A DNA stretch of 64,000 nucleotides from Luteolibacter flavescens (GTDB lineage: Bacteria > Verrucomicrobiota > Verrucomicrobiia > Verrucomicrobiales > Akkermansiaceae): positions 1 to 64,000 of the forward strand of contig NZ_JAPDDS010000010.1 in the NCBI RefSeq assembly GCF_025950085.1, read 5' to 3'. Below the pieces are notes generated by a model. That model searched no databases. It had not been told where the DNA came from and worked only from the letters and a program-made list of their open reading frames with translations. This document shows, piece by piece, positions 8,828 through 18,434 of the stretch; the stretch's first letter is position 1; the number at the start of each line of letters is the position of its first letter. The position numbers and the translations under genes are program-made.

Positions 8828-11119
8828 TCACTCCGCGGTGAGCGGCGCGTGGATCTTCTTCAGCTCCTCGGCAGGGATCTTGATGACCTTGCGGTCGTAG
8901 GACATGAGACCATTGATCTCTTCCTCGACGTCGGCTGTCTGGGTGTAGACACCGCCGGCGATGCCCTTGGCCTTGAGGTCGGTGAGGATCTGGATCGATT
9001 TCACGTAGCGCTCGCGGTATTCCTCGATGCTCTTCGGCAGGCCGCCGTAGCCCCAGTTTTCCTTGCTGACGTTCCAGAGGTGGTCCTTCACCGGCCAGCC
9101 GTGGCCGCCGAATTCACCGACCACCTTGATGAAGTCATCGTAGCGCTTGTCCTCAGTCGGGAAGCCGGGATCGGGGTAGTGGTGGAGGTCGGCGATATCG
9201 CCCACCGGCCAGAAATTGCCACCGCTGGCGATATTGATGTGGCGGGTGGCATCGCGCTTCACCGACCAATCGCCCACCTGCATCGTGCGGTGCTGGCCCC
9301 ATGCTTCATTGAAGGGAGTCCAGACGACGATGCTGGGGAAGTGGCCGAGCAGCGTGATCATGTCATCCAGCTCGGAGAGCCACTGCTTGTGATCCTCGTC
9401 GGACCACTCGGCGTCCTTCGGGTCGAGGTCGAATTTCGTCCACGGCGGGCTCGCACCCCCGCTCACCTGGTCCTGCCAGACCAGCATGCCGATCTTGTCG
9501 CAGTGGTAGTAGTAGCGCTGCGGCTCCACCTTGATGTGCTTGCGGATCATGTTGAATCCGGCGTCCTTCAGCCACTGGATCTCGAAGACCATGGCATCGT
9601 CGGACGGCGGGGTGAGCAGGCCATCCGGCCACCAGCCCTGGTCGAGCGGGCCCCAGTGGAAGATCGTCTTGCCATTCAGCGTGAAGCGCCAGCGACCGTC
9701 CTTGTCCTTCACCTTGCCCACCTGGCGGAGGCCGGTGTAGCTGGTCACCTGGTCGGTGACCTCGTCGCCCTGGCCGAGGATGGACACGCGGATGTCATAG
9801 AGGTGCGGGCTTTCCGGAGACCAGAGCTTGGCATTCGGGATCTTGACGGGCTGGCCGCCGGTGCCTTCGGCGATGACCTTGCCATCCTCGAGGACCTCGA
9901 TCTTGCGGGAGACGTCGGCGTAGTCGGCACCGTGGAGCTTGCCATCCACCTTGATCTCGCCGGTGGCGATGTCGCTGGTGATATTCAGGCCGGTGATGTG
10001 CATCTGCGGGACTTCCTCCGCCCATACGGTCTGCCAGATGCCGGAATTCCGCGTGTAGAAGATGCCGCCGGGATTCAGGACCTGCTTGCCGCGGAGCTGG
10101 GAGCCGCCGGTGGAATCCTCCACGCGGACAGTGAGCGTGTTGCCGCCTTCCTTCTTCAGCACATCGGTCACATCGAAGTGGAAGGGCAGGTTGCCACCCA
10201 CGTGGGTGCCCACTTCCTTGTCATTCACCCAGACCTTCGCACGGTAATCGACCGCCTCGAAGTGGAGGATCGTGCGCTTGCCTTCCTTCGGGGTGAGATC
10301 GAGCGGGCGGCGGTACCACAGCGCCTCGTAGGGCTGCAGCATGCGGCGCACGCCGGAGAGCTTTGACTCCACCGGATAGGGCACGAGGATCTTGCCCGCC
10401 CACTTCGCCGGGGTGCCGGCGTCCAGGGTGGTGATGGCGTAGTCCCAGTGGCCGTTCAGGTTCGTCCACTGCTCGCGCTTGAGCTGCGGGCGGGGATACT
10501 CGCGCCAGGCATTCTCCGCGGTGACCTTTTCGCCCCACGGGGTGATGAGCTTCGAATGCACCGCGCCATCGCTGCCGAGCAGCGTCCGCAGGTCGGGCAG
10601 GACCTCGGTGTCGATCACGTGGGCATCGATGTACTGGCCGCCGCTGCCCTGGTGGCAATGCACGGCGAGGAGATTCGCACCGGCCACGAGAGTATCGCGG
10701 GCGCTGAGTTCCAGCGGCACGATCTTGTAGGCTTGAGTGTAGCCGCTGAATTTCGCGATCTGCTTGCCATTCAGGAAGACCTCCGCGTCATCGTCGTGAT
10801 GGATGAAGAGCGCGGGCTTCGCGGGCAATTCCTTCAGCTCGAAGGTGCGGCGGAGCCAGATGTCATCGGTGGTCCACTCCGTATTCACGATGCCGCCGGG
10901 GGCACGCTTCGGACCTTCCTTGCCGCCGAATCCACCGGGGCCGGACTTCCATGCCGCGTCATCGAAGCCCGGGGCTTCCCAGCCGTCGGCAGGCTTGTCG
11001 GTCGTATATTTCCATTGCGGCAGGGCCGGTGGTTCCTGAGCCTGTGTCGTGGCAGCCAGGGCCAGCAGGCCGAGGCAGCCAGCGAGCGCGCGGCGCGGTT
11101 TCGGTTGGGTGTCTTTCAT
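8828..11119 (-). CDS. Secreted GH2-family glycoside hydrolase (beta-galactosidase/glucuronidase-like)
   Basis: The 763-residue protein starts at the ATG at 11119, which gives a signal peptide (RRALAGCLGLLALAATTQAQ). An N-terminal galactose-binding-like beta-sandwich (about 45-180, with IHHDDDAEVFLNGKQIAKF) is followed by the GH2 sugar-binding domain, an immunoglobulin-like domain and the TIM barrel. The GH2 acid/base is in WTPFNEAWGQ near residue 606 and the nucleophile is probably the Glu of VVGEFGG near 668. Retaining hydrolysis of beta-linked sugars in the periplasm or outside is inferred; the exact substrate cannot be read. It is transcribed alone with its own terminator. The extra N-terminal sandwich is common in Verrucomicrobiota GH2 proteins. 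Confidence 0.93.
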   Translation of the reverse strand: MKDTQPKPRRALAGCLGLLALAATTQAQEPPALPQWKYTTDKPADGWEAPGFDDAAWKSGPGGFGGKEGPKRAPGGIVNTEWTTDDIWLRRTFELKELPAKPALFIHHDDDAEVFLNGKQIAKFSGYTQAYKIVPLELSARDTLVAGANLLAVHCHQGSGGQYIDAHVIDTEVLPDLRTLLGSDGAVHSKLITPWGEKVTAENAWREYPRPQLKREQWTNLNGHWDYAITTLDAGTPAKWAGKILVPYPVESKLSGVRRMLQPYEALWYRRPLDLTPKEGKRTILHFEAVDYRAKVWVNDKEVGTHVGGNLPFHFDVTDVLKKEGGNTLTVRVEDSTGGSQLRGKQVLNPGGIFYTRNSGIWQTVWAEEVPQMHITGLNITSDIATGEIKVDGKLHGADYADVSRKIEVLEDGKVIAEGTGGQPVKIPNAKLWSPESPHLYDIRVSILGQGDEVTDQVTSYTGLRQVGKVKDKDGRWRFTLNGKTIFHWGPLDQGWWPDGLLTPPSDDAMVFEIQWLKDAGFNMIRKHIKVEPQRYYYHCDKIGMLVWQDQVSGGASPPWTKFDLDPKDAEWSDEDHKQWLSELDDMITLLGHFPSIVVWTPFNEAWGQHRTMQVGDWSVKRDATRHINIASGGNFWPVGDIADLHHYPDPGFPTEDKRYDDFIKVVGEFGGHGWPVKDHLWNVSKENWGYGGLPKSIEEYRERYVKSIQILTDLKAKGIAGGVYTQTADVEEEINGLMSYDRKVIKIPAEELKKIHAPLTAE

Positions 11120-11254
11120 GAGAATCGGAAAGGTTTGACCAGTGATACGGGTTTGACCGGGCAATCTTCCACGCATGCCGGACTTTCCCGCAAGGAAAAC
11201 CAGATCAATCGCCCGGATATGACGGGACGCAAATCTCCCGGCGGCACAATCGCG

Positions 11255-12451
11255 TCACAGGCGGGCAGGCTCCGGCTTCCGCCTCAGCACGCCGCCGATC
11301 CAGCCCTTCACCGCGGCAAATCCCCTCGCCATGGCATGCTCGCGGACGCCGTGGAGCTTCAGGTAATCCGCCAGAGTCTCCTCGTGGCCACGGTAGCGCG
11401 GCAGGAATATCAACAGCGTGGCCTCCGAGGATTCGCCCGCGTGGATCAGCGAAGGGGAAAAGATCCCCTTTTCCACATGCCTCATGCCCTCGGGTAGCGG
11501 GATGATACGCTCGTCTAACACGCACCAGCGCCGGTAGCGGAAGACCGCGGTGCCATCCTCCGACAGCACCAGACGTCCGCCCGTGCGCGGTGGCAGCCCG
11601 GACATCCGGCCGAGCGTGAAGACGTGCGGCCGCTCCGGAGTCGCCCGTCGCTTGCCCCGCCATGGCAGCAGGATGTCCACGGCAAAGCGCGCGCCGAAGA
11701 TCGCGAGCCTCATCGCCGCCGGGGCCAGCCAGATCGCGACCAAGATGATCACCACGCATAGCACCGCCGCCAGCCACGGGGCGACGGCATAGGCCAGACC
11801 AATCACCGCCAGCAAGCCGGTGCGCAGGAGCTTCAGCGCGGCATCCACCGTCGAGAAAGGCGAGAGGACGATCAGCACGTTGATCGCGTGGCTGCAAACC
11901 CACACCAGTAGGAAGGCAATCACCGCGCCGGGCACCATCAGCCAGGACAGATTGATGACGGCCATCGTCTCGCCGAATATCGCCGCCGCCGGGACCACCG
12001 CTTTCTCTGCTTCGAGATGCTTCGCCATCTCCGTGGCGACCAATGGTACGAAGGCCCCGCTGGCGACGAGCGCGCTCGCCTTGTCCTCGAAGAGCTCCAC
12101 CATGTCGAAGGGCTTCTTCAGCACGCCCGGCACGGCGGTCCCGAGCGAGTCCTTGAGAAAGCACATCGCCAGCAGCACGAAGCCCGTCCCCCACGCCCAC
12201 GGCTGCGCGTACCATGGCAAGTCCGGGCGCGCCTCGGCGGGAGATTTCCAGTAGCGCCACGCACCCACCGTGCTCACGCCCAGCAGCGGGGAAATCGCGA
12301 CACCCGTGATCTCCGTGATGCCTTGGGTGATTGCGACGCCTGGCAGGTATTTTTCCTCCGCCGCGGCAGGAGCTGGTGGCTTCACCTCCTCCACGGCGGA
12401 CACCGGTGCCGCCAGCAGCGACAGGCACAGGGCTACGAGCACTCTGATCAT
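11255..12451 (-). CDS. Hypothetical multi-pass membrane protein with signal peptide
   Basis: The 398-residue protein begins with a signal sequence (MIRVLVALCLSLLAAPVSA) and contains several hydrophobic helices (about 45-65, 88-105, 130-175, 210-255), then a soluble C-terminal domain with FRYRRWCVLDERIIPLPEG and a final basic helix. No enzyme motif was recognised. It is divergent from the large repeat protein, and a palindrome lies in the shared upstream region. Confidence 0.75.
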   Translation of the reverse strand: MIRVLVALCLSLLAAPVSAVEEVKPPAPAAAEEKYLPGVAITQGITEITGVAISPLLGVSTVGAWRYWKSPAEARPDLPWYAQPWAWGTGFVLLAMCFLKDSLGTAVPGVLKKPFDMVELFEDKASALVASGAFVPLVATEMAKHLEAEKAVVPAAAIFGETMAVINLSWLMVPGAVIAFLLVWVCSHAINVLIVLSPFSTVDAALKLLRTGLLAVIGLAYAVAPWLAAVLCVVIILVAIWLAPAAMRLAIFGARFAVDILLPWRGKRRATPERPHVFTLGRMSGLPPRTGGRLVLSEDGTAVFRYRRWCVLDERIIPLPEGMRHVEKGIFSPSLIHAGESSEATLLIFLPRYRGHEETLADYLKLHGVREHAMARGFAAVKGWIGGVLRRKPEPARL

Positions 12452-12536
12452 GATGTCGCTATATCACCGACATCGCGTGGAGTCCATTTCCGGATCGCGG
12501 AGATACATGATCGGGAAGGCGAGGCCACTTCCCCGT

Positions 12537-12577
12537 TCGGGTGATCACCCGACTACTCCCTTCGGGCTATTGGGAGT
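12537..12577. promoter_or_regulatory. Palindrome and hairpin in a divergent promoter region
   Basis: TCGGGTGATCACCCGA (12537-12552) is a perfect 16-bp palindrome. It is directly followed by ACTCCC-11 nt-GGGAGT (12555-12577). It sits between the starts of two divergent genes (12451 and 12729). A regulator-binding site is likely; the regulator is unknown. Confidence 0.4.
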
Positions 12578-12728
12578 GCCTCCGCGATTGAATAGCTTCA
12601 ATGCATAACCCTGCCCTTTCATGGCCGATTTCCGTCCATGGACCCGGGAAACCCAACCAAGACCTAAGGCCGTGATCGCCCGTCCCCAGCGGTGCCCGCG
12701 GTGCGTTTATCCAAACCCAAGCAACCCG

Positions 12729-15700
12729 ATGAAAGCCCGTTTCCTCTCCCAAGCCAGCATCATTCACTCTCCCACCCGCTCCGCCCTCGTCACGTCCGCC
12801 GCGCTGTGCGCCGTCACCACCTCCGCCCTCGCCGCCAACCAGACGTGGGACGGAGAGGTGGATGGTAACTGGGCGACCGCCAACAACTGGGTGTCGAATG
12901 TTCCGCCCGGCATCACCGCACCGGCGAACAACAACGTCGGCCAAGGCGACGTCGTGACCTTCGATGCGGCCTCGCCAAATACCACCGTCACGGCCGACGA
13001 CACGCGCTTCGTGAATTCCATCGTCTTCGCCGGGGCGGCCCCGTCTTACAATGTCGCGGGAAACCTGCTCTACCTCAGGACCGGAGGGAGCATCTCGATG
13101 ACGCCCGAGGTCACCGCGCCGCAGCAGATCTCCGCCATCATCCGCGTGCGGCAGAGCTCCAGCTCGAATGGCGCGTATTCCTTCACCAACAACTCGTCCA
13201 CTCCTGCTGCGACGCTGAGCATCACGAACCCCGTCTTCACGCTGACCAACGCAAACGGTCGTCCGACGACATTGACCCTCGGCGGTTCCCACGCCGGTGA
13301 AAACATCATCAGCTCCGCCATCACCAATGCCTCGGGCGGGCAGGCGGTGAACATGATCAACAAGACAGGAGCCGGCACCTGGGTGCTGTCCGGCGCGAAC
13401 AACTTTTCCGGCACGGGCGCGACCAACGGAGCAAACGGCATCCAGATCACGGAAGGTGTGCTGGCGATCACGAACAACGCCGCCCTCGGGACCAGCGGGA
13501 CGGTGAATGCCATCCAGACGACCGTCAGCGGTGCAGGGACCCTCGAGATCCGCGACGGACTGGCCGTGGACAATGGCGTCTCGCTCAATCTCAACAACGG
13601 CGGCACCATCCGCTCCGCGGGGACGACCAGCACGCTGGGCCGCATCAATGTCGGTGCCGCGGCGGGGACCAGCGCGACGATTTCCACGGTCTTCGCGGGC
13701 AATGTCTTCACCATCGGGAATGCCGCGAATGAATTCACCGGAGGTGCAGCGGACTCGGTGGTCCATGTCACAGGGCCCGGCACCGTTTTTCTCCCCTATG
13801 CCAACAACTACACCGGCGGATGGTCGGTGGATGGAGGCACGCTCGACCTTGGATCTCCGACCGCACTCGGCTCGTCCGGCAGTCTCCACGTCGGTGCCGG
13901 GGCCAAGGTGCGGACGCTCGGCTACAACGTGACGCTGAGTCATCTCTCGGGCGATGGCTCGATTTCCAACGACATCGAAGGCCCATCCACGATCACGGCG
14001 AATATCGCGACATCCAGCACCTTCGGCGGCCAGCTCCACGATGGCGCGGCAGGCATCCTTGCATTCACCAAGACCGGAGCCGGAATCCTGACCCTCGCGG
14101 GAGCGAACACCTACACCGACGTCACCACCATTTCCACCGGCGGGCTGAATCTAACAGGCAGCCTCGGCAACACCCTCGTCAGCGGTGGATCGGGCGCGAC
14201 ACTCTCGGGCACCGGGAGCATCGGCGGCAGCGTCAGCACCAGCGCAGGCTTCCACATCGCTCCCGGCGACGGTGGCAATGGCAGCGTCGGCACGCTCTCC
14301 ACCGGATCGCTCGCGCTCGGCTCGGATTCGCAGCTCGACTACGACATCACGAGCACCGCCGCGCTCGACCGCATCAATGTCACCAACAGCGGTGGCCTCT
14401 GGATCGGAGGCGGACAGCTCAACATCAATGGAGGCAGCGCGCCTTTCACCACGAATGGCGTTTACAATCTCATCTCCTACAGCGGCTCGGTCGCGGGCTC
14501 CGGAGTGGGCGCGCTGTCGGTGAATGGACTGAACAAGTCGGTCACGAAGACCTACACCTTTGGCACCAGCGGTGGCTTCGTCACCTTGACCGTGGCGAAC
14601 AGCGGAGCAGTGCAGAACTTCTGGAACGCGAATGCCAATGCGAACTGGAATGCCGCAGGAAGCTGGAGCCCCGGTGCGGCACCGAATGCAACGGGGGCCT
14701 TCGCGGGCTTCGGTGGCGGTGGCACGGAGATCACGGCGGACCGCACCATCACGGTGAATGGAGCCTACACCGTGGGCACGCTCGCCTTCAATGGCGCGGC
14801 GAATGGCCGGAGCTACACGCTGGCCGCAGGCAGCGGCGCGCGGATCACCCTGAACAACGGCACCACCGGGGCCTTCGTCACGAGCACGTCCGGCAGCCAT
14901 GCCATCGACTCGCCGGTCACGATCACGAACAACGGTGCCACCTTCACCATCACCAACCCGGCCGACACGCTGACGGTGAACGGAGTCATCGACGGCAGTG
15001 CCACGGCACTCACGAAAGGCGGCGCGGGCACCCTGGCACTGAACGGCGGCAACACCTACTATGCGGACACGATCATCAATGGTGGCACCCTTGCCATCAA
15101 CAACTCCAGCAGCTTGGGTGACCCCGCGTTCATCACCATCCTGAATGCCGGCACGCTGCGGACGACGGCGGACATCGTGAGCACCCGCACCTTCCAGGTC
15201 GGTGATCTCGCGAGCACCATCTCCGTCGCGCCGGGCACCACCTACACCATCGACGGACAGATCACCGACGCGGCGAATGTCGGCGTGCTGAACAAGGCCG
15301 ACAGCGGCACGTTGGTGCTTACCAACTCGAATTCCTACACGGGAGGCACGGTCGTGAATGCCGGCACCGTGCAGGTCAACAACGCCTACAGCCTCGGCGA
15401 CTTCTCGAGCCCCCTCACCCTGAATGGCGGCACCCTGCAGGCCACCGCGAGCTTCAATGGCAACCGCATCATCACACTGGGAAATGCGAACAGCGCGATC
15501 TCGGTGGACGCCGGCGTCACCTACGTGGCGAATGGCGCGGTGGGTGGAAGCGGTGCACTCCACAAGACCGGCAGCGGCACCCTGACGCTCGGCAGCAATG
15601 CCAACACCTACTCCGGCGGCACCGTGATCAGCACCGGCACCCTAGCAATCAACAATGCCTCCTACTTGCCTGCGGGGACGCTCACCTTCCAAGGCGGGAC

Positions 15701-16934
15701 GCTCCAGAACAACTACGGCAACAACAATTCTTACTACTTCAACAATCCCATCTCCGTCCCCGCGGGCCAGACCGGAACGATCAACATGAACAACCGGATG
15801 AGCCTGGGCGGAGGTGCCGCGGTCTCCGGCAGTGGCACGCTGAACGTGAACGTCAACACGACCGCAACGCGCGACGACTTCAGCAACAACTGGGCGGGTT
15901 TCGCCGGGCAACTGAACATCGCGGGCAGCGGCACCGTCCGCCTCCTGAACAACGGGGGCACCTTCAATGCTGCGTCGTTCGCGAATACCTCGGTCGATCT
16001 CGTCGGAAGCGTCCTGCTCGAACCGAGCAACAACACCAACGGCAACACTTACACTTTTGGCGCGCTCTCCGGGAACTCTGCAACCGCAGGCATCAAGGGA
16101 CCTTCGCAAGGCGGAGCATCCACACTCAGCATCGGAGCGCTCAATACGAGCACCACCTTCGCAGGGCAGACGCTCGTTGGCCACCTGACCAAGACAGGCT
16201 CAGGCGCGCTGTCCCTCACCGGCACATCGCCTACTGGAAACGTAGTAGTCAGCGCGGGCACGCTTTCCCTGGCCGTAAACAACCTGGGCGACGCCAGCAC
16301 CGTGACCGTCGCGAACGGTGCCACGCTGCATCTGGCCTTCTCGGGGACCGACAGGGTCGCGGCGGTGAATTTCGACACGCTAATCGGTGATGGCATCTAC
16401 GGGGCGATCGGATCCGGTGCCGAGTATGAAACCGCATGCATCACCGGACCCGGATTCATCCAGGTGGGCGGAGATCCATTCACCGGCTGGATCGGTGGCT
16501 TCGCGGTGGGCGGCCTCACGGGCAAGGCAAACGATCCGGATGGCGATGGCCTGAAGAACATCGAGGAATTCGCCCTGGACGGAAACCCGGCCAGCGGGGC
16601 CGCCTCCGGCAAAGTGCGTTCGCGGATCGAGATGGTCGGAGCCGAGCAAGCATTGGTCATCACCCTGCCGGTCCGCAATGGCGCGGACTTTCAAGGTGCC
16701 GCATCGAAGACCGCAATCGTGGACGGGATCGAATACAAGATCGAGGGATCGAACAACCTGAGCCTCTTCGACCAAGGCGTGACCGAGATCCCGGTCAGCG
16801 CGGCCGGCATGCCCACGCCGCTTTCCGCGGGCTGGACCTACCGGACCTTCCGCCTCGACGGAGCAATCGGAGGATCAACGCCGCGGGGTTCAAAGGGATT
16901 CCTGCGTGCCGTCGTGAAGGGCGTCACTCCCTGA
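12729..16934 (+). CDS. Autotransporter-associated beta-strand repeat protein, exported
   Basis: The ATG at 12729 gives 1,401 residues with a signal peptide ending near SALAANQTWDG. The body consists of many beta-helix repeats of the autotransporter-associated type (TIGR02601-like), recognisable by recurring KTGAGTLTLAGANTYTG-like units (for example KTGAGILTLAGANTYTD, KGGAGTLALNGGNTY, KTGSGTLTLGSNANTYSGG) and second motifs such as WNANANANWNAAGSW. The tail has WIGGFAVGGL and NDPDGDGLKNIEEFALDGNP, a calcium-binding, thrombospondin-3-like motif common at the ends of Verrucomicrobiota exported proteins. There is no autotransporter barrel, so the name reflects the repeats only. It is probably a surface adhesin or carbohydrate-binding beta-helix protein. 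Confidence 0.9.
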   Translation: MKARFLSQASIIHSPTRSALVTSAALCAVTTSALAANQTWDGEVDGNWATANNWVSNVPPGITAPANNNVGQGDVVTFDAASPNTTVTADDTRFVNSIVFAGAAPSYNVAGNLLYLRTGGSISMTPEVTAPQQISAIIRVRQSSSSNGAYSFTNNSSTPAATLSITNPVFTLTNANGRPTTLTLGGSHAGENIISSAITNASGGQAVNMINKTGAGTWVLSGANNFSGTGATNGANGIQITEGVLAITNNAALGTSGTVNAIQTTVSGAGTLEIRDGLAVDNGVSLNLNNGGTIRSAGTTSTLGRINVGAAAGTSATISTVFAGNVFTIGNAANEFTGGAADSVVHVTGPGTVFLPYANNYTGGWSVDGGTLDLGSPTALGSSGSLHVGAGAKVRTLGYNVTLSHLSGDGSISNDIEGPSTITANIATSSTFGGQLHDGAAGILAFTKTGAGILTLAGANTYTDVTTISTGGLNLTGSLGNTLVSGGSGATLSGTGSIGGSVSTSAGFHIAPGDGGNGSVGTLSTGSLALGSDSQLDYDITSTAALDRINVTNSGGLWIGGGQLNINGGSAPFTTNGVYNLISYSGSVAGSGVGALSVNGLNKSVTKTYTFGTSGGFVTLTVANSGAVQNFWNANANANWNAAGSWSPGAAPNATGAFAGFGGGGTEITADRTITVNGAYTVGTLAFNGAANGRSYTLAAGSGARITLNNGTTGAFVTSTSGSHAIDSPVTITNNGATFTITNPADTLTVNGVIDGSATALTKGGAGTLALNGGNTYYADTIINGGTLAINNSSSLGDPAFITILNAGTLRTTADIVSTRTFQVGDLASTISVAPGTTYTIDGQITDAANVGVLNKADSGTLVLTNSNSYTGGTVVNAGTVQVNNAYSLGDFSSPLTLNGGTLQATASFNGNRIITLGNANSAISVDAGVTYVANGAVGGSGALHKTGSGTLTLGSNANTYSGGTVISTGTLAINNASYLPAGTLTFQGGTLQNNYGNNNSYYFNNPISVPAGQTGTINMNNRMSLGGGAAVSGSGTLNVNVNTTATRDDFSNNWAGFAGQLNIAGSGTVRLLNNGGTFNAASFANTSVDLVGSVLLEPSNNTNGNTYTFGALSGNSATAGIKGPSQGGASTLSIGALNTSTTFAGQTLVGHLTKTGSGALSLTGTSPTGNVVVSAGTLSLAVNNLGDASTVTVANGATLHLAFSGTDRVAAVNFDTLIGDGIYGAIGSGAEYETACITGPGFIQVGGDPFTGWIGGFAVGGLTGKANDPDGDGLKNIEEFALDGNPASGAASGKVRSRIEMVGAEQALVITLPVRNGADFQGAASKTAIVDGIEYKIEGSNNLSLFDQGVTEIPVSAAGMPTPLSAGWTYRTFRLDGAIGGSTPRGSKGFLRAVVKGVTP

Positions 16935-16966
16935 AGCTTCCTGCGAGCCATCCTTTGAAATCATCA

Positions 16967-16995
16967 GGCCGGGAGAAACCGTCTCCCGGCCTTTT
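16967..16995 (+). terminator. Intrinsic terminator after the repeat protein
   Basis: GGCCGGGAGA / TCTCCCGGCC is a perfect 10-bp stem with a 5-nt loop and a following TTTT, 33 nt after the stop. It may also serve the convergent gene that ends at 17019. Confidence 0.85.
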
Positions 16996-17018
16996 CCGTG
17001 GAGCTGGCCCTCCGGAAT

Positions 17019-17387
17019 TCAGAAATCCACGGCCGACCCAATTGAATCGACGATAGACTCCACCAATGCGAAGGCACTTTCGGCCACCACATGGTCCAGG
17101 ACGTCCGACAAAGTACGACGCACGCCGTACACCGAGAAGACGAGCAACAGGATGCCCGCGCCGAACATGCCTGCATAAGCGACCGACATGTCGAGCACCA
17201 TTCCGGTGCCACCGCCGGCAATCAAGGCAATCCCTATCGTACCAAGCAAGAAACGCGTCAAGGGATGCAGCATCTGAACCTTCAGCGACAGCACCTCCTC
17301 CCGGTCGAGCGCGTGATGCTGCTTCTTCGCCTCACGGATGCCCGCCTTCACCGCGCGCTTCCTGATCTTCTCCTCCCGGCGATTCAT
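17019..17387 (-). CDS. Hypothetical small membrane protein
   Basis: The 122-residue protein opens with a very basic helix (MNRREEKIRKRAVKAGIREAK) and has two transmembrane helices (FLLGTIGIALIAGGGTGMVL, and AYAGMFGAGILLLVFSVYGV), followed by an acidic amphipathic tail. The family was not recognised. It is convergent with the repeat-protein gene. Confidence 0.65.
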   Translation of the reverse strand: MNRREEKIRKRAVKAGIREAKKQHHALDREEVLSLKVQMLHPLTRFLLGTIGIALIAGGGTGMVLDMSVAYAGMFGAGILLLVFSVYGVRRTLSDVLDHVVAESAFALVESIVDSIGSAVDF

Positions 17388-17586
17388 GAGCGTAAAAATA
17401 TCATTCGTAGAAGCAGGTGAACTTTCAACCCGGTGAGAATCGGCGAGGCTTCAACCGCCGCCGACCACGTGCCAGCGATAGCCGAACCCACCAGATGAGG
17501 TCAAGACACCGGCATCGCCAACCCCGGAGACATGGAATCGGAAAAATTGATTGAATGAGAATCGCGCATTCCGCGTTTATAGCGGC

Positions 17587-18399
17587 GTGAAATTCCTCCC
17601 TCTCCTCCTGCTGACCTTTCCGATGCTCCTGGCTGCGGAAGAACCCAAGGATAAGAAAGAAGACAAGCTGGCGGAACTCGTCACCTTGAACGGGAAGCTC
17701 TATCAGGACGTGACCATCCGGAAAGTGGAGCCCGATGGCCTCTCCATCCTGCACGCCGCAGGCACGGCCAAGGTGCCCTTCGAGCAACTCTCCTCCGAAC
17801 TGCAGGAGAAATACGGCTATACCAAGGAAGCCGCCGCCGAGCACAAGGAGAAGATGGAGGAAGCCCGGCTGAGACAAGCGGAGGCCGAACAGGTCGCCCG
17901 CGAGAAGCGGGAGAAAGCGACGGCCGATCACACGAAAAAGCAGGCCAACGAGGAGCTGACCAAGAACCTCCAGAAGGCGGCGGTCATGGTGCAGATGCAC
18001 GCATTCCAGGATTCGCGCATCGGCTTGATCGGTAGGCTCACCGTTGGGACGCTCGTCTCCGAACCCGTGAAAAGCAAGATGGGCAGCACCATCAGAACGG
18101 AGCAGAAATGGCGCTATCGAACCCAGTCGTTCAACGCGATCATTTCAGAAGCCACCGGCGCAGATATCAAAAGGGTTTCCCATTCCTACGAGGTCCCTTA
18201 CGGCCTGCCATCTTACACCACCAGGTATTTTGCATGGGAAGGCAAGGGATGGAGGATCGGCAAGATCCGCTACAAAGACAGAGACGGCATCATCACGACC
18301 ATCCCGTACTACACCGCGGACGAATCCGTCGCCTCGGAATTCTTCAAGAAGAACGGCTTTGGCAAGGCGTCGGAAAATGTGATCCTGGAGATCAAGTGA
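17587..18399 (+). CDS. Secreted hypothetical protein with coiled coil
   Basis: The GTG at 17587 is preferred because the signal peptide then starts at once (KFLPLLLLTFPMLLAAEEP); an in-frame ATG at 17551 would add 12 residues ahead of it. After the signal comes a small domain (LAELVTLNGKLYQDVTIRKV, an SHD1/SLA1-homology-like strand pattern often seen in Verrucomicrobiota and Planctomycetota), then a Lys/Glu-rich coiled coil (about 90-135) and a C-terminal globular part. The function is unknown. Confidence 0.75.
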   Translation: MKFLPLLLLTFPMLLAAEEPKDKKEDKLAELVTLNGKLYQDVTIRKVEPDGLSILHAAGTAKVPFEQLSSELQEKYGYTKEAAAEHKEKMEEARLRQAEAEQVAREKREKATADHTKKQANEELTKNLQKAAVMVQMHAFQDSRIGLIGRLTVGTLVSEPVKSKMGSTIRTEQKWRYRTQSFNAIISEATGADIKRVSHSYEVPYGLPSYTTRYFAWEGKGWRIGKIRYKDRDGIITTIPYYTADESVASEFFKKNGFGKASENVILEIK

Positions 18400-18434
18400 T
18401 GGCGGGCTCGCTAACCGCCATCAACTCCACCTGA

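Noticed and set aside
12567-14039. A 490-codon minus-strand frame opposite the repeat protein
   Set aside because: Arg/Gly-rich shadow in high-GC repeats, no domain or signal; the plus-strand frame has a signal peptide and family repeats.
18398-18424. Hairpin TGATGGCGG...CCGCCATCA after the secreted coiled-coil gene
   Set aside because: The stem is good, but no T run follows on either strand, so it is not called a terminator.
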